Source: Calendula officinalis
Lineage: Eukaryota > Streptophyta > Magnoliopsida > Asterales > Asteraceae
Assembly (NCBI GenBank): GCA_963853835.1
Contig: OY970829.1
Location: forward strand, 78,924,901-78,988,900
DNA length: 64,000 nt
Direction: 5' to 3'
Below, in pieces: positions 10,903 through 23,180 of the stretch. A program made the position numbers and the translations under genes. The notes beneath the pieces are model-generated. The model worked only from the letters and a program-made list of their open reading frames with translations. It searched no databases and was not told where the DNA came from. The stretch's first letter is position 1; the number at the start of each line of letters is the position of its first letter.

Positions 10903-12628
10903 TGTAACACCTCAAATTTTTAACAAAAACATTTGGCCAAAATAAATCATTTTCATTAAGTAGAAGAACTATTCCCAAAATATGGATTTACAAAAACCTT
11001 TGGTATGAAATCAGAGTATAAGTTTTGGTGTTACAAAATATATCAAAACCAAAGCTAAGTTTAAATCCAATCTAGTGCTCTTCTATTCTAGGCCCCGCAT
11101 CTCTATCCATGCGCACCTAAACCTTCGATCCCGAACCTGAGTACATAGCAAAACAAACAAGGAGTACGTGAGACAAGAAAGTCTCATGAGATACATGGGT
11201 TTTAGACCCAAGGATAACAAACAACAAATTATATAAACATAATTATATAAACAAACACGTCTACTCAGTCTAGCCACCCTATTGTGACCTATCGATCTTG
11301 ATCCTTAACAATCATATCTAGCTACCGGAATCCACCGCACTAACTAGAAGCAACTTAACTTATTAACCGAAATCCATCGCCATTAATAAGTTCCACATTA
11401 GCTTATTAACCGAAATCCATCGCCATTAATAAGCTTCAAGATACCGGCAAGAGAGATTCGCCCAATCTACCGATACCTGCCTTACTCGCCGGAATACGTC
11501 CAGTTAGCAAGACTACTAACGTGGATGAGTCGATGGGAATCCACCCAACTGCCGCTCAATCCACACCTCATGACCGGGGGTCCCCCGCATCATCACATCA
11601 TCCCAATTATATCATAACTCAATGGTTATGCCTATCTAGCTCTCGGCTATCACATCATCATCAAACAGTTAGTCCGATATTATCAATAATATCTATCACT
11701 AACTCAACATACCATAAGTCTATACACATAAGTAAATAGACCACAACACAAGTAAGGAAGTAATTCAAAGGCTATGTACTCAGTAAAGTCCACACGTACT
11801 CACCTTAGCAATATGATGCTCCAACCGTGTTCTTGACACCCAATCCCTTGCTTCAACGATCAATCAACCTTCCAAGACTTCACCAAAAGCCTAACATAAC
11901 AATCACAAGGTGATCAACATCACTTACCACTACTAATGTGTTCATCCCACTCTAGATAACACTTATTAACAACTTTCCCCCAATTATGGTGATTTACCAA
12001 ACCCTAAGTTTAACCAACCCTTAAGTTTCTTACAAATCTTAATCATACACTTGATTCCCTTGTTAATATACCATCTATTAAGTGTATACAACGTTTATTT
12101 CACCATAAGTCACCAACCCAATAACTAGGGTTTTAAACCCTAGCTTCAAGATCCATAGAAATCACCCAGGAGTGAAATCTACCAAGCTTTGATGAAGAAA
12201 TCACCCAAGAACAGCCTTTATGCTCGAAAATCGCCAAGAGAGAAAACTAGGGTTTGTGTTTTGCATTTATGGCTGAAATCCCGAATTTAATACCTGGTCG
12301 GAAGAGTTCGCGCCGCGAACAACCTGTTCGCGCCGCGAACTTTCCTTGTCGCGAACTCTTCCCGATCGTGAGCTGGCCGTGAACTTCGATCACCAAAAAC
12401 CCAATGTTACTGTCCATAGTTCGCGATCGCGAACTCAAGTTCGCGCCGCGAACTCCCCAGAACAGCCAGGCTGCATTTTTCATCAAGTGTCTCGACCCGG
12501 TTTCGCCCATAACTCTCTCATACGGTGTCCAAAAGACACGAAAACAATTTCTACGTATTTTATATGATTTATCCATAATTATCGTATTTTTACATATTTT
12601 ATTTATTTACAAATTTTGGGTCGTTACA
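10903..12628 (-). repeat. Gypsy 3' LTR (left copy)
   Basis: 1726 bp, TGTAACACCTC at the left and TCGTTACA at the right on the plus strand. Compared with the right copy it lacks about 50 bp near 12158, carries no solo LTR, and has two rather than three units of the GC palindrome array. A short internal direct repeat (CTTATTAACCGAAATCCATC) occurs at about 11356 and 11402. Confidence 0.95.
12306..12453. repeat. GC palindrome cluster in gypsy 3' LTR
   Basis: GTTCGCGCCGCGAAC occurs at 12306-12320, 12326-12340 and 12439-12453, with the perfect 16-bp palindrome GTTCGCGATCGCGAAC at 12419-12434 and a partial GTCGCGAAC at 12348-12356. In element orientation the cluster lies about 175-325 bp into the LTR, so probably in U3 near the promoter. 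The surrounding LTR is AT-rich, which makes the cluster stand out. Confidence 0.85.
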
Positions 12629-12645
12629 ACTATCTACCCCTTAAG
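12629..12645 (-). promoter_or_regulatory. Gypsy polypurine tract
   Basis: On the minus strand CTTAAGGGGTAGATAGT lies directly before the 3' LTR. This is the expected plus-strand primer site; it overlaps the end of the pol frame. Confidence 0.8.
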
Positions 12646-15600
12646 AAGATTCTGTCTTCGGAATCTCCTCATAGTTCACGAAATCCGGGTACCTCTTCCG
12701 AATCTCGTCTTTGACTTCCCAAGTCAAATTTGGTCCAAGGGAATGCTTCCACTTGACCAATACCAATTCGATCTCTCTATTCCTAAGTTTCTTTGTCTTG
12801 GTTTCTAATATAGCATCGGGCTCTTCAATCAACTGATTCGGGGCATCAACCCGCAACTCTTGCAATGGAATAATATTCTCCACCTCCCCGATAAACTTCT
12901 TCAAATAACTCACATGGAATGTGTCATGCACACATTGAAGCTCGGGTGGAAGTTCCAACTTAAATGCTTGAAGCCCGATTCGTTTCAATATTTTAAACGG
13001 TCCAACATACCTTGTACTTAACTTCCCTTTCTTTCCAAACCGCATCACACCTTTCCAAGGTGACACCTTCAACATTACCATATCACCGACATCCAAGTCG
13101 TATGGTCTTTTCTTCAAACCCGAATAACTTCTTTGCCTATCTTGGGCGGCTTTCATGTTGGCTTGTATTATACCAATCTTTTCATTTGTTACTCTTACAA
13201 TCTCGGGACCCGTGAGCTTTGTCTCTCCCGCTTCTAGCCAACAAGATGGAGTTCTACATTTTCTCCCATACAACGCCTCGTAAGGTGGCATCTGGATGCT
13301 CGAATGATAATTGTTATTATATGAGAATTCGACCAATGATAAATGCTCATCCCATTTACCCCCGAAATCTAACACACACGATCTCAACATGTCTTCAACC
13401 GTTTGTATTGTTCTTTCACTTTGACCGTCGGTTTGCGGATGGTAAGCCGTGCTCAACCGCAACTTTGTACCCAATTCATCTTGTAATGATCTCCAAAATC
13501 TCGAGGTAAACCTCGCGTCTCGATCGGATACAATTGACAATGGAACCCCGTGGAGTCGAACCACCTCATCAACATACAACTTAGCCAACTTTTCAAGTGG
13601 CAAAGTTTCCCGAATGACTAAAAATAAGGCACTCTTGGTCAACCGGTCAACTATGACCCAAATGGCATCGTGACCCCTACTCGTCCTTGGCAAACCAACT
13701 ATGAAATCCATAGTTATGTCTTCCCACTTTCCGGCCGGTACTTGCAATGATTGAGCCACCCCATACGGTACTTGATGCTCGGCTTTCACTTGAGCACACG
13801 TGGCACACTTCGAGATGTACTTGGCTACTCTCATCTTCATTCCGGGCCACCACTAAACCCGTTTCAAATCTTGATACGTCTTTGTACTCCCCGGGTGAAT
13901 TGAATACTTTGACTTGTGTACATCGTGCAATAACTCCTTTCGGATACCCCCGAACTTGGGAACACAAATTCGACCGCCTACGGTTTTCAACCCTTGCACA
14001 TTTTCCACAAAATGTTGATTCTTACCCAACCGTTCTTGTCTTAACTCTTCTTTTCCCATAACCTCTCGTTGAGCATTCTTGATTCTTTCGATGATACTCG
14101 AGACGACTTCGATACGCATTGACCTTCCTTTGATCGGCTTCTCATAGACCTTTCGGCTCAAGGCGTCGGCTACAACATTCGCCTTTCCCGCATGGTACAC
14201 AATCTCACAATCATAGTCGTTGATCAACTCGATCCACCTTCTTTGTCGCATATTAAGGTCTTTTTGAGTAAACACATATTGCAAACTCTTATGATCCGTA
14301 TATAATGTACACCGAGTACCATACAAATAATGCCTCCACAATTTCAAGGCAAACACGATCGCCGCCAACTCCAAGTCGTGTGTCGTGTACCTCGTTTCTG
14401 CATCCTTTAATTGTCGCGAGGCATACACGATTACCTTACCCCTTTGCATCAACACACAATCGAGCCCTTGATTCGAAGCATCACTATACACCACAAAATC
14501 TTCCATACCATCCGGTAATGTGAGAATCGGCGCGTTACACAACTTCTTCTTCAATAACCCAAACGCCTCCTCTTGCTTCTTATCCCACACGAACTTCTCA
14601 CTTTTTCTAGTCAACTTAGTGAGTGGGACCGCAATCCTTGAGAAATCTTGTATAAACCTCCGGTAATACCCGGCCAATCCAAGAAAACTTCTAACCTCGG
14701 TAGGAGTTCTCGGAGCCTCCCAATTAGACACCGCCTCAATCTTCGAAGGATCAACTTTAATACCATCCCGTGATACCACGTGACCTAGAAATTGTACTTC
14801 CCGCAACCAAAACTCACACTTCGAAAATTTGGCATACAACTTCTCCCGTTTCAACACATCCAACACGAGTCTCAAATGATGCTCGTGTTCTTCCTCGGTC
14901 TTCGAGTAAATCAAGATATCATCAATAAATACAATCAAAAACTTATCAAGAAACGGTTTACAAACCCGATTCATCAAATCCATAAAAATAGCCGGCGCAT
15001 TCGTAAGCCCAAACGTCATCACTAGGAATTCATAATGACCATACCGTGTACGAAAAGCCTTCTTCTCGGTGTCGCCTTCCTTCACCCGAACTTGGTGATA
15101 ACCCGACCTCAAATCTATCTTCGAGAAATAACTAGCACCTTGCAATTGATCGAACAAATCATCGATCCTCGGCAACGGGTAACGGTTCTTTATGGTTACC
15201 TTATTCAACTCACGGTAGTCGATACACATTCTCATCGACCCGTCTTTCTTCTTGACAAACAACACCGGGGCACCCCACGGTGACGAACTCGGACGGATAA
15301 AACCCTTATCTACCAACTCTTGCAATTGAGTCATCAATTCTCGCATCTCGGTGGGAGCAAAATGATATGGGGCACGAGCAATCGGCGTCTCCCCCGGCAC
15401 TAAATCAATCTTGAACTCAACTTATCTCTCCGGTGGCAAACCATGTAAATCATCGGGGAACACCTCGGGAAAATCACGAATAATTTTAACATCACCCACC
15501 GCCTTCTTTTCCTTTCGGCCGTCTAACACATATGCAATAAACGATGCACAACCCTTCGATAAACATTTCCTCGCCTTGATGGCGGTAATCACATTAGGCA

Positions 15601-17251
15601 TATGATGTCGTTTTTCCCCATACACATATACTTTCTCGTTCTCGGGTGTCTTGATCGACACTATCTTCTTATCACACAAAATCTTGGCTCGGTGTAAACC
15701 CAACCAATCCATACCAATAACCACGTCGAAGGCCTTTATTCCCATTGGCAATAAATCGACCTTAAACTTTTTCCCATCTATTTCTAATTCACAATTTCTA
15801 TAAATACATTCAACCGTTGAGGTTTTTCCATCGGCTACCTCTATCTCATACATTTCATCTAACTTTTCGGGCTGTACATTCAACTTACAACCAAACTCAT
15901 GAGACACAAACGAATAATTGGAACCCGAATCAAATAAGATATAGGTTGGCAAAGAGTTAATGAATAGAGTACCTGACACCACATCGTGTGCCTCCTTCGC
16001 CTCCTCCCGAGTAAGTTGGAAGGATCGCCCCTTCACCTTTGCCGGTTCCACCTTCTTTTGAGCCTTGGACACCATCGACTCGGTCCCTTTCTTCGGGCAC
16101 ACGTTGCTATAATGCCCTTTTTCGTGGCAAGAATAGCACTCCACATCGGCCGACAACTTGGCCTTACAATCCCGGGCTAGGTGCCTCATCTTACCACAAC
16201 TATAACAAGCTTTTGATTCTCCTCGGCACGCGCCGGTATGATTCCTCCCGCATTTCTTGCAAGAACCGATACTTCCTTGTTTGTAAAAGCTCGACGTGAA
16301 CTTCCCTTTATTGAACGTACCCGAGCCGCTTTCGGCTTTCCTCTTCTCGCCCACGTGGTCCCTCTCGTCAACCCGTGCCACATTCACCTCTTCTACACCC
16401 CGGGCGGCACTAATGGCCTCATCAAGTGTGACCGCCCGTTTAACCTCCAATTGGTAGTCCCACGGTAGCCCACTAGCGTACCGGACCACCCTCAACCTCT
16501 CATCCGAGTATGTTTTAGCAACAAAAGGGAGCAATCCCGTGAAATCCCTCGAGTATTCATCGATCGACATATCACCCTTCTTTAGGGTCACAAACTTCTC
16601 ATGCATTTTCTCCAAATCCCTTTCGGGACAAAACTTCTTCTTCAATCTCGTGGTGAACTCATCCCACGTCATAACCTCAATCACCTCCCTCCCGAGGGTC
16701 TCATACACAATATCCCACCAAACCATGGCATCTTCTTTCAATAATTGTGACGCATACGTCACCATATCGGCCTTCTTACACTTGCTACTTCCGATGACCC
16801 GCTCGGTCTCTCGGATCCACCTCATAGTCACTTTCGGGTCCGAACTACCCGTGTATACACTTGGCTTACAAGCCATGAAGGATTTAAACGAGCAACTTTC
16901 TTTCTCATCGGGCCTTGCCCTAGCATCACTTTGACCACCCGTAGATGATTTTCTTTCACCGGTGTCACTACCCCCGATCCTCTCATCCTCGGACTCACTG
17001 TCATCCTCCTTTTTTTCACGGTTTCCCATTATACGGTGCACTTCCTCGGCCACCGTCCCTTTGATTTGATCAATAATAGTTTGGAGGTCCGCCATAGTTA
17101 CCGGAGTCTTATTAGCTCCGACCTCCGATTCATCAACTCGATGCATCGACGGTTGGCTCTCTTGCTCAACCACAACCTCGACATGAGGTATTTCTTCCTC
17201 CCGGTTCTCCGGGGCTTTCCCACTTCGACGGGTATTCACCATTTCTTTCAA
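12641..17251 (-). pseudogene. Gypsy chromovirus gag-pol polyprotein, one frame with two internal stops
   Basis: A single frame of 1537 codons; a later ATG at 17242 (MVNTRRSGKAP) is the more family-like start. Gag ends in three zinc knuckles: CKKCGRNHTGAC, CYSCGKMRHLARDC and CYSCHEKGHYSNVC (about 16100-16260). The aspartic protease motif is FDSGSNYSF (about 15920). Reverse transcriptase spans about 15330-14780 with YPLPRIDDLF and the active site FIDD; RNase H begins near YSDASNQG (about 14490) and ends VADALSRK. Integrase has the HHCC region, then D in DFIVGLP, D in VSDRDARF and E in DGQSERTI. A chromodomain-like end (VLVKWKHS, then TWEV) closes the protein. Two stops break the frame: 15422-15424 (TAA, a C-to-T change fits) between protease and RT, and 13853-13855 (TAG) in the integrase zinc region. 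No frameshift was seen, so this copy is young but not able to make a full protein. Confidence 0.96.
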
Positions 17252-17477
17252 TCAAGACTATACGAAAGACATTAAACATTTAGTATCTCATGTACAACCC
17301 ATTAGTCTCATAAGACTCAACATTCAAAATCATATCAACTTTCATAGGTCCCCTAGGTTCAACCCTAAACTTAACATAAAGTCTCAAGACCAACCTATCG
17401 ATCTCAAGGAATCTTACATTCCTATAGCTACAGTCTAAGACTAGGATGGTCATCCAACCTAATTCACTTAAACTATA

Positions 17478-17490
17478 GCTCTGATACCAA
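17478..17490 (-). promoter_or_regulatory. Gypsy primer binding site (initiator tRNA-Met)
   Basis: Minus strand TTGGTATCAGAGC, two bases after the 5' LTR. It confirms that the element reads right to left. Confidence 0.92.
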
Positions 17491-18588
17491 GTTGTAACAC
17501 CTCAAATTTTATAACAAAAACATTTGGCCAAAATAAATCATTTTCATTAAGTAGAAGAACTATTCCCAAAATATGGATTTACAAAAACCTTTGGTATGAA
17601 ATCAGAGTATAAGTTTTGGTGTTACAAAATATATCAAAACCAAAGCTAAGTTTAAATCCAATCTAGTGCTCTTCTATTCTAGGCCCCGCATCTCTATCCA
17701 TGCACACCTAAACCTTCGATCCCGAACCTGAGTACATAGCAAAACAAACAAGGAGTACGTGAGACAAGAAAGTCTCGTGAGATACATGTGTTTTAGACCC
17801 AAGGATAACAAACAACAAATTATATAAACATAATTATATAAACAAACACGTCTACTCAGTCTAGCCACCCTATTGTGACCTATCGATCTTGATCCTTAAT
17901 AATCATACCTAGCTACCGGAATCCACCGCACTAACTAGAAGCAACTTAACTTATTAACCGAAATCCATCGCCATTAATAAGTTCCACATTAGCTTATTAA
18001 CCGAAATCCATCACCATTAATAAGCTTCAAGATACCGGCAAGTGGGATTCGCCCAATCTACCGATACCTGCCTTACTCACCGGAATACGTCCAGTTAGCA
18101 AGACTACTAACGTGGATGAGTCGATGGGAATCCACCCAACTGCCCCTCAATCCACACCTCATGACCGGGGGTCCCCCGCATCATCACATCATCTCAATCA
18201 TATCATAACTCAATGGTTATGCCTATCTAGCTCTCGGCTATCACAGCATCATCAGACAGTTAGTCCAATATTATCAATAATATCTATCACTAACTCAACA
18301 TACCATAAGTCTACACACATAAGTAAATAGACCACAACACAAGTAAGGAAGTAATTCAAAGGCTATGTACTCAGTAAAGTCCACACGTACTCACCTTAGC
18401 AATATGATGCTCCAACCGTGTTCTTGACAGCCAATCCCTTGCTTCAACGATCAATCAACCTTCCAAGACTTCACCAAAAGCCTAACATAACAATCACAAG
18501 GTGATCAACATCACTTACCACTACTAATGTGTTCATCCCACTCTAGATAACACTTATTAACAACTTTCCCCCAATTATGGTGATTTAC

Positions 18589-20841
18589 TGTAACACCCGT
18601 ATTTTTAAAACATCATTTAAATCATTTAAAATACATTTTCCCAATATCTGACATATTGTTCAAAATACAGTTTAACAAAAACTTTAAAACTTATATCAGA
18701 GTTTACAAAAATACGGTGTCACCAAGTATATCAAAACCATAGGCAACAGGATCTACCTAATAGCTCCCGAGCTAAGCATCTCTAGGCCACTTCTAGTGCA
18801 ACCTTCTATCACTTCAAACCTGTACCTGAGTACATAGCCACAAAACAAACATAGTACGTGAGACAAAATAGTCTCGTGAGATACATGGGTTTTAGACCCC
18901 AATAATAATACTCATTTCATAAATATATATAGACATATATAAAAAAAACTATCTCACTACCATCTAGTCACCCTAATGTGACTCTATCATCCTTGCTTTC
19001 CTAGCAATCATATCTAGTTATCGGGTTGCCCCCGAACTAACTAGAACCACATTAACTTATTAACCGGGGATCCCCCGCATTAATAAGCTTCAACCATATC
19101 TAATACATAAACATATACGTACTAGAAACATACCGGGGATCCCCCGCATTGCTCAAGATAACGGCAAGAGGGAATCGCCCAATCTACCGATACCTGCCTT
19201 ACTCGCCGGAATACGTCCAGTTAGCAAGACTACTAACGTGGATGAGTCGATGGGAATCCACCCAACTGCCCCTCACTCCACACCTCATGACCGGGGATCC
19301 CCCGCGTCATCACATCATCTCATTCTTATCATAACTCATCAGTTATTCCAATCAAAGCCTTCGGCTATCACGTAATCATCAAACAAGTTAGTTATCTAAT
19401 AATAACTATATATAACTAGTTCAACATAGTGTGAACGTACCTGTATGGTCCCATGGACCCGATCATACCCACATTTACTTCTACCTCTATGACCCTAGGA
19501 GGTCCATACTTACTTATCACATAAGATACATTTCTTATATATCGATATCATAATACTTTTATCTTTCCATTGACAATAGTACATAATTATTACTAGTCAC
19601 ATCATAAGCATTTTCATATATATATTCGTTCTTTACTTCCATTAGTAAATCTTACCAATAGATACTCATTACTACAAAATCATTTCCAATTGCTTTACTA
19701 ATACATATTTATTAATAAAGACTCAATATGTACTCTTTTACTCATTATCTTTATTATTATAGCACATTAATAAAGATTCAGTTATTACTTAGTTTAGCAT
19801 ACTACTTCCAATATCATCAATCATACTAGACATATTCTAGTATCACAATATACCTATTTTCTCATCTTTTCAGTCACTATCTTTATCAAAACATTTATTA
19901 ATAAAGACCCACGAAATATTATATGTATTTCAAAACCATTTACTATGTACTCAGTTTTAAAAATCTCATGTACTCACCTTAGCAATAAGATGCTCCAACC
20001 GTATTCTTTCCGCCAATTTCTTTGCTCCAATAATCAATCAGCTTTTCAAGACTTCACCAAAAGCCTAATACAATAATCACAAGATTATTAACATCACATT
20101 CCACTACCAATGCGTCCATCTATCTCTAGATAACACTTACTAACTCATTTCCCCCAATTATGGTGATTTACCAAACCCTAGGTTTAACCAACCCGCAAGA
20201 TTCTTACAAATCATTATCATACACTTGTTTTCCTTGTTAATACATCATCTATCAAGTGTATACACCATTTATATCACCATAATCCATAACCCCAAGAACT
20301 AGGGTTTCAAACCCATACATCAAAATACATAAATCTTAAGCTACGAAGATCAAAGAGTGAAGATATACCTTTAATCTTCAACTAGGAGTGAAATCAATCA
20401 AGATTCGTGGAGGAATCACTCAAGAACTGCACTAGAGCTCCAAAAATCGCCAAAGAGGTATCTAGGGTTTTAAGATAGCACAAATGGCTGAAAACCCGAT
20501 TTAAAGCTGCTCGACCAAAGTTCACGGCGCGAACTGAGTTCGCGTCGCTAACTTTCCCCATCGTGAACTTTTCCCGATCGCTACTCAGTCGCGAACTCGA
20601 TTAACCAAAATGCCCAAAATCCCTGTTTGATGTTCCCGATCGGGAACCATAGTTCGCGTCGCGAACTTGCCTATGCAGCAAGGCTGCATTTTTCGTTCTT
20701 TGTCTCGACCCGGTTTCGCCCATAACTTTCTCATACGGTGTCCAAACGACACGAAACCAATTCCTACGTTCATTAAACGATTTATCCTTATTTATCATAT
20801 TTTTATTCAATTTATTTATTTACAAATTTCGGGTCGTTACA
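18589..20841 (-). mobile_element. Solo LTR of a related gypsy family, nested in the gypsy 5' LTR
   Basis: 2253 bp, starts TGTAACACCCG and ends GGGTCGTTACA, flanked by TTTAC on both sides (18584-18588 and 20842-20846). The left LTR of the host element shows the uninterrupted site GATTTACCAAACCC. It shares blocks with the host LTR (for example ACGTGAGACA, GATACATGGGTTTTAGACCC, CCTGAGTACATAGC), so it comes from a sister family of the same lineage, but it is longer. There is no PBS or internal region, so it is the product of LTR-LTR recombination. The same orientation as the host is inferred from the matching ends. Confidence 0.94.
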
Positions 20842-21196
20842 TTTACCAAACCCTAAGTTTAACCAACCCTTAAGTTTCTTACAAATCTTAATCATACACT
20901 TGATTCCCTCGTTAATATACCATCTATTAAGTGTATACAACGTTTATTTCACCATAAGTCACCAACCCAAGAACTAGGGTTTTAAACCCTAGCTTCAAGA
21001 TCTATAGATCTTAAGCTACAAAGATGAAGGAGTGAAGATATACCTTTAATCTTCAACTAGGAGTGAAATCTACCAAGCTTTGATGAAGAAATCACCCAGG
21101 AACAGCCTTTATGCTCGAAAATCGCCAAGAGAGAAAGCTAGGGTTTGTGTTTTGCATTTATGGCTGAAATCCCGAATTTAATACCTGGTCGGAAGA

Positions 21197-21364
21197 GTTC
21201 GCGCCGCGAACAACCCGTTCGCGCCGCGAACAACCCGTTCGCGCCGCGAACAACCCTTGTCGCGAACTCTTCCCGATCGTGAGCTGGCCGTGAACTTCGA
21301 TCACCAAAAACCCAATGTTACTGTCCATAGTTCGCGATCGCGAACTCAAGTTCGCGCCGCGAAC
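21197..21364. repeat. GC palindrome cluster in gypsy 5' LTR (expanded)
   Basis: GTTCGCGCCGCGAAC at 21197-21211, 21217-21231 and 21237-21251 as three 20-bp head-to-tail units with AACCC spacers. The perfect palindrome GTTCGCGATCGCGAAC is at 21330-21345 and another GTTCGCGCCGCGAAC at 21350-21364. The left LTR has only two of the 20-bp units. Confidence 0.85.
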
Positions 21365-21538
21365 TCCCCAGAACAGCCAGGTTGCATTTTTCATCAAGTG
21401 TCTCGACTCGGTTTCGCCCATAACTCTCTCATACGGTGTCCAAAAGACACGAAACCAATTTCTACATATTTTGTATGATTTATCCATAATTATCGTATTT
21501 TTACATATTTTATTTATTTAAAATTTCGGGTCGTTACA

Positions 21539-23000
21539 ATTTAGTCCCTACTTCGAAAGGTAAAAAGCCAGTTAAATGCAAGTGGGTCTACAAACTCAAG
21601 GAACCGATTAACCCGAATGAGAAACCAAGGTATAAAGCTCGGTTAGTAGCTATAGGCTACAGTCAGGTTCCAGGTATTGATTATACTGATATTTATTCTC
21701 CGGTTGTTAAACATACTTCTATTCGTGTATTGTTAGGATTAGTTGTTTCAAATGACTATGAGTTAGAGCAACTTGATGTTACTACAGCTTTTTTAAATGG
21801 TGAGCTTGAGGAAGAGATATTTATGCAACAACCTGAGGGTTTTGTTGTTCCGGGCAAAGAAAATTATGTCTGTAAGTTAAATAAATCTCTTTATGGCCTC
21901 AAGCAATCTCCAAGATAATGGTATAAGAGGTTTGATTCATTTATGACCAGTCACGAATTCAAAAGGTGCACCTAAGATAGCTGTGTTTATTACAGGAAGT
22001 GTGATGATGGTTCAATGATCTACTTACTTTTATACGTGGATGACATGTTGATCACAGCGAAAGATATGAAGGAGATTCGAAAACTAAAAGACCAATTAAA
22101 AGCTGAATTTGAAATGAAGGACTTAGGAGCTGCTAAAAAGGTATTGGGTATGGAAATTTTGCGTGACAGGAAATCTAAATCTTTGCAACTTTCTCATAAA
22201 AGTTATATCGAGAAAGTGTTATGGCGTTTTAATATGCATGAAGCAAAGCCTGTCAAAACACCCTTTGTAGCTCATTTCAAGCTCTCATCCGCTTTGAGTC
22301 CTACTACTGAGACTGATATGGAGTACATGGCACGTGTACCGTACTCTAGTTCTGTTGGATCTTTGATGTATGCTATGATTTTCACGCGCCCTGATTTGGC
22401 TTACGCAGTAAGCATGGTTAGTAGATATATGGCGAATCTGGGGAAAGAACATTGGAAAGCAGTACAATGGATATTCCGTTACTTGCGTGGTACGTCTTCT
22501 ATGTGTCTACATTTTGGTAATTCTAATAATGGGGTGCTTGGTTATGTCGATTCAGGTCATGGTAAAGACTTAGATAAACGAAGATCAATTACAGGGTATG
22601 TGTTTACTTTAAATGGTGGTGCTATTAGTTGGAAAGCCAGTTACAGTCTACAGTTGCATTGTCCTCTACTGAGAAAGAATATATGGCGATTACAGAAGCT
22701 ATTAAAGAAGCTATTTGGTTGAAGGGATTGTTTAAAGAACTTGATGATGCAATAAAAGTTAATACTGTTTATTGTGATAATCAAAGTGCTATTTATTTGA
22801 CAAAAGATCAAATGTTTCATGACCGCACGAAACATATTGATATGCGTTACCATTATGTGCGGGATATAATTGCTGATGGTGATTGTGTTGTTAGCAAGAT
22901 TGATACTAATTATAATCCCGCTGATATGTTCACCAAAAGTCTTTCGATTGCCAAATTCAATTTATTTTTGGATTTGGTTGGTGTTTCTATTTGCAATTGA
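21539..23000 (+). pseudogene. Copia reverse transcriptase-RNase H, 3' part of the polyprotein gene, broken
   Basis: Continues the copia frame cut at 10902. The RT fingers/palm read YKARLVAIGYSQ, then QLDVTTAFLNGEL; the catalytic YVDD is at about 22036-22047. A TAA at 21916-21918 follows SLYGLKQSPR, and a second TAA lies just downstream at about 21973-21975. RT then runs open to about 22640, where a frameshift moves into the RNase H frame: STVALSSTEKEYM, then YCDNQSAIYLTKD (catalytic D) and RTKHIDMRYHYVRD, ending at TGA 22998-23000. RNase H ends with the typical NPADMFTKSL. Two stops and a frameshift make it inactive. Confidence 0.94.
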
Positions 23001-23165
23001 GCCGTTTGGCTCATGGCGGAGGAGGTATTTTAATTTTTCGGAATCATTTTATTTTTCGCTATATATGGTGATTGCAGGTTCTTATGAAGTGTCAGAGTTT
23101 GATATGGTGTTGGTTTTTCGTTCCTGTTCGTGTTTCGATCTATGTCGTTTGCCGTATAATTTTGA

Positions 23166-23180
23166 AGTCAAGGTGGAGAT
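23166..23180 (+). promoter_or_regulatory. Copia polypurine tract
   Basis: AGTCAAGGTGGAGAT directly before the 3' LTR TG, the standard copia plus-strand primer position. Confidence 0.8.

Larger units (their letters stand above)
10903..21538 (-). mobile_element. Ty3/gypsy chromovirus (Tekay/Del-like), inserted in copia pol
   Basis: Flanked by the perfect 5-bp duplication ATTTA (10898-10902 and 21539-21543), which restores the copia reading frame exactly. LTRs begin TGTAACG and end GTTACA in element orientation: 3' LTR 10903-12628, 5' LTR 17493-21538 (with a nested solo LTR). The PBS is at 17478-17490, the polypurine tract at 12629-12645 and one long gag-pol reading frame lies between. The domain order protease-RT-RNase H-integrase-chromodomain makes it a chromovirus; the long LTRs and gag type suggest Tekay. 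About 8.4 kb without the solo LTR. LTR divergence by hand is about 25 substitutions over 1.7 kb plus a deletion of about 50 bp in the left copy, lower per base than the host copia, as the nesting requires. Confidence 0.96.
17493..21538 (-). repeat. Gypsy 5' LTR (right copy, interrupted by a solo LTR)
   Basis: Same ends as the left copy (TGTAACACC and CGTTACA on the plus strand). Removing the nested solo LTR and one TTTAC leaves 1788 bp. The extra length against the left copy is about 50 bp near 21004-21055 and one 20-bp palindrome unit. Confidence 0.94.

Noticed and set aside
12247..12808. Open frames across the gypsy 3' LTR and pol end (109, 73 and 134 codons)
   Set aside because: They are shadows of LTR sequence and the opposite strand of pol; no family features.
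18589..20841. A complete nested gypsy element
   Set aside because: There is no PBS, polypurine tract or coding sequence between the TG and CA ends, so it is a solo LTR.
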